Positions 26,384 through 34,607 of a stretch of DNA of 64,000 nucleotides are shown here, piece after piece. Origin of the DNA: CAVUMR01 sp963742715 (GTDB lineage: Bacteria; Actinomycetota; Actinomycetes; Mycobacteriales; Micromonosporaceae); the NCBI GenBank assembly GCA_963742715.1, contig CAVUMR010000001.1:930001-994000 (forward strand), read 5' to 3'. The translations under genes and the position numbers were made by a program. The notes below the pieces were generated by a model. The model did not search any database. It saw only the letters and a list, made by a program, of their open reading frames with translations, and had not been told where the DNA came from. Position 1 is the stretch's first letter, and each line of letters starts with the position of its first letter.

Positions 26384-27355
26384 CTACCCGGACGACGCGG
26401 CCGCGAGCAGCTCTTTCTCGTCCGCCGCGGAGAGCACGCCGTCCAGTGGCGGCTCGCCCCGGCCGCGATCCCAGGCCAGTACGTCGGCCACCGTCGTCGC
26501 GAGCGGCGTCGCCGGCATCCCGGCCGCCCGGGCGCGCGCCGCGCTGCGCTGCTGCGTCGGCCAGTTCGGGCGTACCAACGGGAGCATCGCGGACACCGCC
26601 TCGAGCGGTACCGGCACGAGCTCCACCGCACTGCCGGCCACCGCCGCGCAGGTCTCGATCAACCCGCCGAGCGTGGTCGGCTCGGCCGGACCTACCGCGT
26701 GGTACGCGCCGGGCCGGTCATCGGTCACCAACCGCACTACCAGCCGGGCCAGATCCCGCGAGTCGATCACCTGTACCGGCTGGTCCGGACTGCCCGGTAC
26801 CGCGACCCGGCCGCCGCGGGCGCCGCGGCGCACCCAGTACGTCATCCCTTCCTGCCAGTCGTGCGGCCCGACGACCTTTCCGGGCCGCACGATCGTCGCG
26901 CGATCCCCGTACCGGGCGACGATGTCGTCCTCGCAGGCCACCTTGCACGGCCCGTAGGTGTCGTTGTCGAGGTACTCGGTGTCCCGCCTCGGCTCGCGGC
27001 GGGGCGTGTCCTCGTCACTGCCGGGCCCGACGCCTTCCTGGACGTACACCGCGTGACTGGAGATGAACAGGTACCGGCCGACCCGGTCGCCGAGCACCTC
27101 CATCGCCTGCCCGACGTGGCGCGGCACGTACCCGCTGACGTCCACCACGGCATCCCACTCGCCCTCCCGGAGCGAGTCGTAGTCGCCGGTGTCGCGGTCG
27201 CCGAGGCGCCTCGGTACCCCCGGGAAAAGGTCTTTGCCGGTCTTTCCCCGGCCGAACAGGGTGACCTCCGCGCCGGCCCGCAGCGCGTCGGTGACGATCT
27301 CGCGGCCGACGAACGCCGTCCCACCGAGTACCAGAATCCGCACGTCGGACGACAT
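26384..27355 (-). CDS. NAD-dependent epimerase/reductase (extended SDR)
   Basis: A 323-residue protein with an N-terminal dinucleotide-binding motif (ILVLGGTAFVGREIV), a VDVSGYVP strand, an FISSHAVYV serine region and an active-site-like YGPCKVACE (Y-x-x-x-K-like YGPCK). Similar proteins act on nucleotide sugars or are reductases of unknown substrate. It lies 282 bp upstream of the NRPS pair on the same strand; cotranscription is possible but unproven. Confidence 0.82.
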   Translation of the reverse strand: MSSDVRILVLGGTAFVGREIVTDALRAGAEVTLFGRGKTGKDLFPGVPRRLGDRDTGDYDSLREGEWDAVVDVSGYVPRHVGQAMEVLGDRVGRYLFISSHAVYVQEGVGPGSDEDTPRREPRRDTEYLDNDTYGPCKVACEDDIVARYGDRATIVRPGKVVGPHDWQEGMTYWVRRGARGGRVAVPGSPDQPVQVIDSRDLARLVVRLVTDDRPGAYHAVGPAEPTTLGGLIETCAAVAGSAVELVPVPLEAVSAMLPLVRPNWPTQQRSAARARAAGMPATPLATTVADVLAWDRGRGEPPLDGVLSAADEKELLAAASSG

Positions 27356-27495
27356 TACCGGCGCCGCGGAGCGCCCTGGAACGAGTTTCCGGGTGACTGT
27401 TCGAACGAGTTTCCGCCGGACCGATGAGTTCCGGCCGCACCCGTCGTCCTACTCAACAAGAATCCGATAAAGCCAGACCCGAGGGGGAACCCGTC

Positions 27496-27972
27496 ATGCA
27501 GAAGATCACGACCTTCCTGTGGTACGACAACCAGGCCGAGGAAGCCGCGAACTACTACACCTCCCTGTTCGACAACTCGCGCATCGTGGACGTGCAGCGG
27601 TACGGCGAGGCCGGCCCCGGGGAGCCGGGCAGCGTCATGGTCGTCACGTTCGAACTGGACGGCCAGCGGTACACCGCGCTGAACGGCGGCCCGGAGTTCC
27701 AGTTCAACGAGGCGATCTCGCTTCAGGTGGACTGCGACGACCAGGACGAGGTCGACCACCTGTGGGACAAGCTGACCGCGGACGGCGGCGAAGAGTCGGC
27801 GTGCGGGTGGCTCAAGGACCGGTGGGGCCTGTCCTGGCAGATCACGCCGAAGCGGCTGACCGAGCTGCTGAGCGACCCGGACCCGGGCCGGTCCCAGCGG
27901 GCCATGCAGGCGATGCTCCAGATGAAGAAGATCGACATCAAGACGCTCGAGGACGCCGCCAACTCGGCCTGA
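27496..27972 (+). CDS. VOC-family (PhnB-like) protein
   Basis: A 158-residue PhnB/3-demethylubiquinone-methyltransferase-like vicinal oxygen chelate protein (ITTFLWYDNQAEEAANYYTSLF, then LDGQRYTALNGGPEFQFNEAISL and the CGWLKDRWGLSWQI signature). The function of this subgroup is mostly unknown; some confer resistance. The ATG at 27496 is preceded by GAGGGGG. Confidence 0.88.
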   Translation: MQKITTFLWYDNQAEEAANYYTSLFDNSRIVDVQRYGEAGPGEPGSVMVVTFELDGQRYTALNGGPEFQFNEAISLQVDCDDQDEVDHLWDKLTADGGEESACGWLKDRWGLSWQITPKRLTELLSDPDPGRSQRAMQAMLQMKKIDIKTLEDAANSA

Positions 27973-27986
27973 ACGCCGCACGACGC

Positions 27987-28020
27987 AGGGGCGGGAGCCG
28001 GATTGCCGGCTCCCGCCCCT
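27987..28020 (+). terminator. Strong hairpin terminator
   Basis: A perfect 15-bp stem (27987-28001 with 28006-28020) and ATTG loop, 14 bp after the VOC gene. Confidence 0.9.
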
Positions 28021-28069
28021 CGCGCTATCCGCCCCTCGCGCTCCCGCGTCCGGCCGTCGCGCTATCAGG

Positions 28070-28103
28070 CCAACCGCTTCACCGGACCAACCGCTTCACC
28101 GGA
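28070..28103. repeat. 17-bp tandem repeat at the GDSL gene stop
   Basis: CCAACCGCTTCACCGGA occurs twice in direct succession (28070-28086, 28087-28103); the second copy carries the esterase stop codon on the minus strand. Short related GC-rich units precede it at 28015-28060. Confidence 0.85.
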
Positions 28104-29391
28104 CCAACTGCCGGAGATCGACGATCCCGGCCATCGCCTGGTAGCCGGCGTCGTTCGGGTGCAGGTGGTCGGCGCTGTCGTACGCCGCGCGCAGCGTGTC
28201 CGGGGCCTGCGGATCCCGTACCGCCGCGTCGAAGTCGAGTACCCCGTCGAATTCGTCGGAGGTACGGATCCACTCGTTGACCGCGAGCCGGGTCGCCTCC
28301 CGTTCCGGTGACCACAACCGGAAGCCGTGGAACGGGGTGAGTGTCCCGCCCACCACCCGCAGCCCGTGGTCGTGCCCGCGCCGGATGAGCTGCCGGTACG
28401 CGTCCGCGATCCGCTCCGGCTCGAGCTGGCTCGGATCCAGCTGGATGTCGTTGATCCCGAGGTACACCACCACCGCCCGTACCCCCGGCTGGGCGAGCAC
28501 GTCCCGGTCGAGCCGGGCCAGGGCGTTCTGGCCGTACGACGGGATCAGCCCGTCGAGGAGCAGCCGGTCGCCGGAGATGGCGGCGTTGGCGACCGCGATG
28601 CCCTTCTGGTGCGACCGGCGCAGCGCGTCGTACGCGTAGTCCGGCCACCGGTGGTTCGCGTCGACGGTGGACTTGGTGCCATCGGTGATCGAGTCGCCGA
28701 GCGTCACCACGAGCCGCGCGCCGGGCGAGCGCACGTCCACGCCGTCGAGGAAGAACCACGAGGCCACCGGGCTGAAACCGTCACTGCCGGGGTCACCGGT
28801 CCGATCGCCGGTGGCCACATAGCTGGTGGAGCGCGCGTCGGAGTGCCAGGTGGTCGCACCGGTCGGCTCCGGAAGGTACAGGTCGACCACCAGATCCGAG
28901 CCGGACGCCACCGGCAGGTCAACCGAGTCGCTCACGACGCTCGCGCCCGGCGGGATCGTCGCCGCGGTCGCGCCGTCGACGGTCACCTGGTGAGCCTCGC
29001 CGGGTTCGGTACGCCGCGCGACGGTCACCGCGCCGACCTGCAAAGACGCGCTCCCGTACGTGTTGGCCAACCGGATCCGCACGCGCGGACCGCCGAGTGT
29101 GAGGTGCACGACCTGTCGCACCGTCTGGTCGGCGAAGCCCACGGCGGAGGGTCCGGTCGGGTCGGCCGGTGCCATCGCGGTGTCCCAGGACGGCACCCAC
29201 TCCACGGCGGCAGGCCGTGACCCGGCTGGTCGCAGTCCGGCTTGTTGCGCCCCGGCTTGTTGCGCCCCGGCGTCAGGTCCGGCGGCCACCTCGGCGGCGA
29301 CCAGGGTGGGGCCGGCGAAGGCGGCGATCACGGCGACGAACGCCGCGACCGTCCGGCGCCGGGTCCACCAGGTACCAGCGGTTCCTTGCAC
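28096..29391 (-). CDS. Secreted GDSL/SGNH-family esterase
   Basis: A 431-residue exported hydrolase: a signal-like N-terminus (RRRTVAAFVAVIAAFAGPTLVAA), a beta-rich N-terminal region (about 50-190) and an SGNH hydrolase domain with VVTLGDSITDG (Ser), a Gly block (SGDRLLLDG), YLGINDIQLD (Asn) and DHLHPND (Asp and His). Such enzymes de-esterify lipids or glycans outside the cell. GTG 29391 has GGAGGAG just upstream; the frame continues further but without signal-peptide logic. Confidence 0.88.
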   Translation of the reverse strand: MQGTAGTWWTRRRTVAAFVAVIAAFAGPTLVAAEVAAGPDAGAQQAGAQQAGLRPAGSRPAAVEWVPSWDTAMAPADPTGPSAVGFADQTVRQVVHLTLGGPRVRIRLANTYGSASLQVGAVTVARRTEPGEAHQVTVDGATAATIPPGASVVSDSVDLPVASGSDLVVDLYLPEPTGATTWHSDARSTSYVATGDRTGDPGSDGFSPVASWFFLDGVDVRSPGARLVVTLGDSITDGTKSTVDANHRWPDYAYDALRRSHQKGIAVANAAISGDRLLLDGLIPSYGQNALARLDRDVLAQPGVRAVVVYLGINDIQLDPSQLEPERIADAYRQLIRRGHDHGLRVVGGTLTPFHGFRLWSPEREATRLAVNEWIRTSDEFDGVLDFDAAVRDPQAPDTLRAAYDSADHLHPNDAGYQAMAGIVDLRQLVR

Positions 29392-29588
29392 GGCTCCTCC
29401 TCGGGCCAAGAACTCCAGCCGCCCGGCGCCCGGTCTCCGATGCCTACATCCGATGGGCACCCATATTCGCCTAACCGGCTCCCCGGCACGAGCCCTCTGG
29501 ACTCGACGCCCCCGGCAGGCTCGGATATGCGGGATGACGGATCGCCCCCGGTACGAAATGACCGTCATCGATGCCATGATGTGCCGCG

Positions 29589-31100
29589 ATGGGCCCATCG
29601 CATCCCGCCCCCCGAGCAACCGTGACCCCGGAGAATCCGGTGGCCGCCACGCCGGAGACCCCCCGGCAGGCGCCGGTGCCGGATGGGCGCACCCCCACCG
29701 ACCAGGTCGCGCACCCGGCTGTCGCACTGGCGCTGATCATGTGCTGCCAGCTGATGGTGGTCCTCGACGCGACCATCGTGAACATCGCGTTACCGCAGAT
29801 CAGGACCGATCTGGGCTTCACCGCCAGCGGCCTGTCCTGGGTGGTCAACGCGTACACGCTGACGTTCGGCGGGTTGATGCTGCTGGGCGGACGCGCCGGC
29901 GACCTGCTCGGGTACCGGCGGATGTTCGTCGCCGGCACGCTGCTGTTCGCGGCGGCGTCGCTGTTCGGCGGGCTGACCGGTACCCCGGAACTGCTGCTGG
30001 TGGCCCGGGCGGCGCAGGGGGTCGGCGGCGCGCTCGCCGCACCGGCCGCGCTCGCGCTGATCGCGGTCACGTTCCCGGCCGGCCAGCCGCGCGACCGCGC
30101 GTACGCCACCTTCTCGATGGTGTCCGGCGCGGCGATGGCGATCGGGCTGGTGCTCGGCGGGGTGTTGACCGATGCGCTGTCCTGGCGCTGGGTGTTCTAC
30201 GTGAACGTGCCGCTGGGCATCGCGATCGCGGCGCTCGGCGCGGTGTTCCTGGCCCGGCCCCGCACCCGGTACGGCCGCTTCGACCTGGCCGGCGCGTTCA
30301 CCTCCACGGCCGGCACAACCCTGCTGGTGTACGGGTTCGTGAGAGCGGCCGAACGAGGTTGGTCGGACCGGCTCACGATCGGCTCGTTCGTGACCGCGGT
30401 GATCCTGCTCGGTACGTTCGTGCTGGTCGAGGCGCGAGCCGCGCAACCGATCATGCCGTTGTGGCTGTTCACGCATCGCGCCCGCGCGGGTGCGTACCTG
30501 GCCCGGCTGCTGCTCACCGCGTCGATGACCGGGATGCTGTTCTTCCTCACGCTGTACGTCCAGGACGTGCTGGAGTACTCGCCGCTGCGGACCGCTTTCG
30601 CGTTCCTCCCGACGATCGTGCCACTGATCACGACGCCTCGACTGGCCGCGCGACTGCTTCCCCGTACCGGCCCGAAGCCGATCATGGTGTCCGGCGGGAT
30701 CGTGACCGTGATCGGCATGGTGTGGCTGACCAGGATCACCGACGACAGCGGGTACGTCGCGGCTGTGCTCGGCCCGGTGATCCTGTTCGGTGCCGGTGCC
30801 GGACTGCTGTTCGTGGCGATCATCCACGTGGCGCTGGCCGATGTACCGGCGACAGATACCGGTATCGCCTCCGGTGCGCTGCAGAGCATGCACCAACTCG
30901 GTACGTCGGTCGGAGTTGCCGTACTGGTCACGGCGTTCGCCACGGTCGGTCGTGGCGTCGCGACCGACCCGCGCGGACTGCCCGACACGCTGATGGCCGA
31001 AGGCATAGCGCGAGCATTCACGGCCGCTGCCGTACTGGCGGTGGGTGTCCTGGTCATCACCCTGCTGGGCGCGCGCACCCGACTCCCCGACCGCAAGTAG
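29589..31100 (+). CDS. MFS drug exporter, DHA2 (EmrB/QacA) type
   Basis: A 503-residue transporter with about 14 hydrophobic segments. MVVLDATIVNIALPQI in the first helix, LLGGRAGDLLGYRR (motif A) and GGVLTDALSWRWVFYVNVPLG (motif C region) are diagnostic of the DHA2 family of proton-driven drug exporters. The first 45 residues are Pro/Thr-rich and cytosolic. It is convergent with the lantibiotic-dehydratase-like gene, 18 bp away. It could export a product of one of the flanking clusters. Confidence 0.9.
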   Translation: MGPSHPAPRATVTPENPVAATPETPRQAPVPDGRTPTDQVAHPAVALALIMCCQLMVVLDATIVNIALPQIRTDLGFTASGLSWVVNAYTLTFGGLMLLGGRAGDLLGYRRMFVAGTLLFAAASLFGGLTGTPELLLVARAAQGVGGALAAPAALALIAVTFPAGQPRDRAYATFSMVSGAAMAIGLVLGGVLTDALSWRWVFYVNVPLGIAIAALGAVFLARPRTRYGRFDLAGAFTSTAGTTLLVYGFVRAAERGWSDRLTIGSFVTAVILLGTFVLVEARAAQPIMPLWLFTHRARAGAYLARLLLTASMTGMLFFLTLYVQDVLEYSPLRTAFAFLPTIVPLITTPRLAARLLPRTGPKPIMVSGGIVTVIGMVWLTRITDDSGYVAAVLGPVILFGAGAGLLFVAIIHVALADVPATDTGIASGALQSMHQLGTSVGVAVLVTAFATVGRGVATDPRGLPDTLMAEGIARAFTAAAVLAVGVLVITLLGARTRLPDRK

Positions 31101-31118
31101 GCCGGGACACGAAGATCA

Positions 31119-33422
31119 TCAGCCGCGACCACCTGGCGAGACCGGCTCGTTCGGGTCGCGGAGCTGGATCCGCAGCTCGGAGAAGTACCGGCGCCCCGCG
31201 GCATCCGGTACCCAGGCCTGGTCCGGCTCGGGCAGCATCTCGGTGATCGTCACCGGTACGTCGTCGCCACCGGCCTGCCGGCCACTGCGCATCATCACGC
31301 CGAGCATGCCGACGTACGGGAGGCTGGTGAGGTCCACGAACACCGGCTTGACCTCGGTCGCGACCTTGACGAACACCCGCTCGGGCAGTCCGAGTTCGCG
31401 GCGCCAGCGACGGGCGGCGAGGTACCGGGCATCCGCGCGGTTGACCGAGTCCAGTCCCGCGGCGCCGACGGTGGTACGCCAGGTCTCCCGCATCACGGTC
31501 AGCCGGTCCACGGTCACCCGCGGGCTGTGCGGATCGGTGGTACTCAGCTTGAAGGTCTCGGTCGCGAGCCAGCCGAAGAACAGCGCGAACACCTCGACCA
31601 GCGGCCAGCTCCGGCCGTCCGGCAGGACCGCGAGGAGCCCGTCGGAACCAAGGGTCACGGTCATCGCGGTGATCGGCAACAGCCGGTCCGGATCCGCTCC
31701 GGGAGCCGCGGTGTACCCGAGCTGGAAGTCGGCGTCGCCGAGGTTCGGCGCGATCCGGCCGGTGTACCGGGGATAGTCGACCGGGTACAGCGGCCGGAGC
31801 TGGCGGCCGAGGTCGGCGCGGGCGGCGGCGCGCAGCCGGTCCGCGTCCGGGTGCCGGTCGGTGAGCGCCGAGCAGTCGAGGGTGGGCCAGGCGGCGTGCA
31901 GCTCGCCGAGTACCGCGGTGAACTCGCCACGGTTCAGCGCGTCCACGTCGGTCGCGCAGAGGTGCAGGTCAGGACTGTGGATCCGGCCGCCCAACCAGCC
32001 CGGTGCGTCGCCCGGGAACAGCGCGGCGGCGAGCTCGGCGAGGTCGGCGCTGCGGAGCTCCACCCGGCGGGTACCGGGGGCGACCCGGTCCAACCCGAGC
32101 AGCGTGTACCAGCGGCGGGTGAACTCGGAATCGACCGCGTCGGCCGGTCGATCGTCACCGGTCATCATCGTCATCACCGGCGACCAGAACTCGGCCAGCG
32201 GTACCCCGTCGGGCCAGGACGGCCGGAGCTTGTCCCACAGGTCGCGCAGGGCGACCCGGTACGCGTCGATCATGGCGACCGACAGCCAGCGGGCCGCGGG
32301 CAGCAGGATGCCGAGCGGACCGGCCAGCTCGGACAGCACCGGACCGCCGATGGTCACGTCGAGGTCCCGGACCGTCTCCTCGTAGCAGAGCCGGCGCCCC
32401 GCGTACATCTGTCCCTGTCGATGTTCCGGTGTGGCCCCGGTGACCGTCTCGAACGCCGCGTCCAGGTCGGCCAGGGCAGCGCGCAGCCGGTCCGGGTCGC
32501 CGGCCGCGGCCACCACCCGGGTGCGGGCCTGGTCCAGCAGGTGCAGCCCGGCGAAGGCCCGGTCCCGCAGCCGCTCCTCGGGCAGCGCCTGGATGGCCGT
32601 GCGCAGCGCCTTCTCGGCGGTCGGGTTGAACGGCAGGTCGACGCCCCAGCGCAGGATGCCGCGCTCGACCAGCCGGATCAGCTCCACATAACCCTCGGCC
32701 GGGTTGCCCTCCGGCTCGACGACCTCCCGCGCCGGCCGCCCGTCGCAGCGCGCGACCAGGGTCGCGGCCAGCGCCGACAGCGGCAGCGGGCCGTCCGGGG
32801 ACATCAGCCGCGCACCGTCGAGGGTCAGGTGTGGCTGCAGGTGTACGGGGAGCCACGGCCGGATCTCGGGATCGTCGGCGAGTTGTTCGGCGTACCGGGA
32901 CAGCGCCCAGTACTCGTAGAACACCTCGCGGAACCGCACCAGCCCCTCGCCACAGGTGGCGGTGACCGCGGGTCCGTCCGGATCGAGGGTGATCCAGGTG
33001 ACCGGGCCGAAGAAGCCGACCGTGTCGTTCTTGCCGCAGTACCGCTGCCAGTATCCGGCGACCAGTTCCTCCCGCCGCCGGCGCCGGTTGTTGCGGTTCT
33101 CGTCCGGACCACCTTTGACCAGCCCATCGAGGGCGTACATCGCGTTGGTGTTCTGCCAGGTGACCGCCTCGCGGAACAGCGGGTCGGCGGCGATCTCGCA
33201 GGCGGTGGCACCGGTCCGTCGCCCGGCTGCCGCGTACGCGGCATCGAAGTCGGCGCGTTCGGCTGTTCCGTCCAGAACGGCGTCCGCGACGGCGGCGCAC
33301 TCCGGTTCGGCGAACCGGAGCAGCCCGTCGGCGGGGAATCCGGCGGTACGCAGTGCCGCCTCACGCCAGATGGTCCACTCGGTACCGGGTAGTGGAACGA
33401 GATGATCTGCTGGCGTCGTCAT
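31119..33422 (-). CDS. Lantibiotic-dehydratase (LanB)-like protein
   Basis: A 767-residue protein resembling the N-terminal tRNA-dependent domain of class I lantibiotic dehydratases: GYWQRYCGKNDTVGFFGPV at about 123-141, and a C-terminal part with WRRELGLPERVFVKVATEVKPVFVDL. Such enzymes use aminoacyl-tRNA, either to glutamylate Ser/Thr or, in short members, to add amino acids to a peptide scaffold. It is shorter than full LanB (about 1000). No LanC, lanthipeptide precursor or protease lies nearby. It is divergent from the KAS III-like gene (102 bp), suggesting a link to the LysW cluster. ATG 33422 follows GAGGTGTG. Confidence 0.75.
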   Translation of the reverse strand: MTTPADHLVPLPGTEWTIWREAALRTAGFPADGLLRFAEPECAAVADAVLDGTAERADFDAAYAAAGRRTGATACEIAADPLFREAVTWQNTNAMYALDGLVKGGPDENRNNRRRRREELVAGYWQRYCGKNDTVGFFGPVTWITLDPDGPAVTATCGEGLVRFREVFYEYWALSRYAEQLADDPEIRPWLPVHLQPHLTLDGARLMSPDGPLPLSALAATLVARCDGRPAREVVEPEGNPAEGYVELIRLVERGILRWGVDLPFNPTAEKALRTAIQALPEERLRDRAFAGLHLLDQARTRVVAAAGDPDRLRAALADLDAAFETVTGATPEHRQGQMYAGRRLCYEETVRDLDVTIGGPVLSELAGPLGILLPAARWLSVAMIDAYRVALRDLWDKLRPSWPDGVPLAEFWSPVMTMMTGDDRPADAVDSEFTRRWYTLLGLDRVAPGTRRVELRSADLAELAAALFPGDAPGWLGGRIHSPDLHLCATDVDALNRGEFTAVLGELHAAWPTLDCSALTDRHPDADRLRAAARADLGRQLRPLYPVDYPRYTGRIAPNLGDADFQLGYTAAPGADPDRLLPITAMTVTLGSDGLLAVLPDGRSWPLVEVFALFFGWLATETFKLSTTDPHSPRVTVDRLTVMRETWRTTVGAAGLDSVNRADARYLAARRWRRELGLPERVFVKVATEVKPVFVDLTSLPYVGMLGVMMRSGRQAGGDDVPVTITEMLPEPDQAWVPDAAGRRYFSELRIQLRDPNEPVSPGGRG

Positions 33423-33524
33423 CCACACCTCGTCAGCCGCGGGGCGACCTGCACCTGCCCGGTCATCGATGGCGGGCAATATCCTGCTGCCCAACGCCAA
33501 CGCCGGCAAAACGTGGGGACTGCG

Positions 33525-34607
33525 ATGATCTGTAGCGATTTGTACGTTACCGGCACCGGCGCCTGGTTACCCACCTCGATTCCGGTCGCCGAAGCGGTGG
33601 CGGACGGTCGGTACGACCGCGAGGAGCAGGCGGTCAACGACTACGAGTCGATCACCGTGTCGACCGAGCTGGCCCCGCCGGACATGGCGGTACGAGCCGC
33701 GAAACAGGCCCTGGAACGGTCCGGGCAGGCGGACGAGGTCGCGATCGTGCTGCACGCGTCCGCGTGGTACCAGGGCCTCGACTTCTGGCCCACCGCCTCG
33801 TACATCCACCGCGAAGTGCTCGCCGAACACGACAAGAGCGCCGGCCGGTACGCGCCCGCGCTGGATGTCGCGCAGATGTCCAACGGCGGGCTGGCCGCGC
33901 TGGAGCTGGCCGCGTCGTACCTGCAGGCAGACCCGTCCCGGCAGGCGGCCCTGGTGACCTCGGCCGACCGGCTGGCCGAACCGGGCTTCGACCGCTGGCG
34001 CAGCGACCTGGCCGGCATCGTCTACGGCGACGGCGCCGGCGCACTGATGCTGTCCCGGGGCGAGGGCACCCACGCCGGCTTCGCCCGGCTGGTCGCGATC
34101 AGCACCGTGTCGGACAGCCAGCTCGAGGGGATGTACCGCGGATCGGAACCGTTCGGGCTGGTCAGCGGGCAGGCGCGGCAGCCGATCGACGTACGGGCCC
34201 GGCGCCGGGCGTACCTGGCCGAGGCCGGCTTCGACTCGACGGTCGACCGGACCAGCGCCGGCCTCATCGAGGCGCTCGACCGGGGGCTGGCCGAGGCCGG
34301 CTCCACCAGTGACGACATCGCCCGGTACATCTTCCCGAACGTCGGGCGCAACGTGCTCGTCCCGCGGTACCTGGCGACGCTCGGGCTGGACGAGGCGAAG
34401 ACCACCTGGGCGTTCGGCCGGCGTACCGGGCACGTCGGCGCGGCCGACCAGTTGATCACGCTCGACCACCTCGCCGCCGGAGGCACGGCCACCGAAGTAC
34501 CCGCGCCGGCCCCGGGCGACCGGATCGCGCTGATCGGCATCGGGGCCGGCTTCAGCTGGACGTGCGCGGTACTCGAGTGGGTCAGCCGACCGCACTGGGC
34601 GTCGTAG
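33525..34607 (+). CDS. KAS III-like acyltransferase with Ser in place of Cys
   Basis: A 360-residue thiolase-fold protein of the FabH/KAS III family. YVTGTGAWLP starts the fold; GDGAGALML and the C-terminal GHVGAADQLITLDHL (His-containing) are recognisable. At the nucleophile position, where FabH has Cys in a (C)xGG-type turn, this protein has DVAQMSNGGLAALELA, that is Ser. Known Ser variants such as DpsC act as acyltransferases or starter-unit selectors rather than ordinary condensing enzymes. Its 3' end overlaps the convergent acyl-activating enzyme gene by 26 bp. ATG 33525 follows GGGGA. Confidence 0.85.
   Translation: MICSDLYVTGTGAWLPTSIPVAEAVADGRYDREEQAVNDYESITVSTELAPPDMAVRAAKQALERSGQADEVAIVLHASAWYQGLDFWPTASYIHREVLAEHDKSAGRYAPALDVAQMSNGGLAALELAASYLQADPSRQAALVTSADRLAEPGFDRWRSDLAGIVYGDGAGALMLSRGEGTHAGFARLVAISTVSDSQLEGMYRGSEPFGLVSGQARQPIDVRARRRAYLAEAGFDSTVDRTSAGLIEALDRGLAEAGSTSDDIARYIFPNVGRNVLVPRYLATLGLDEAKTTWAFGRRTGHVGAADQLITLDHLAAGGTATEVPAPAPGDRIALIGIGAGFSWTCAVLEWVSRPHWAS

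Noticed and set aside
27424..27495. Upstream extension of the VOC gene to ATG 27424
   Set aside because: The extra residues are not part of the family domain and ATG 27496 has a strong RBS.
31119..33422. Class I lanthipeptide cluster
   Set aside because: No LanC, no LanA-like Ser/Thr/Cys-rich small ORF and no LanP/LanT within several kb.
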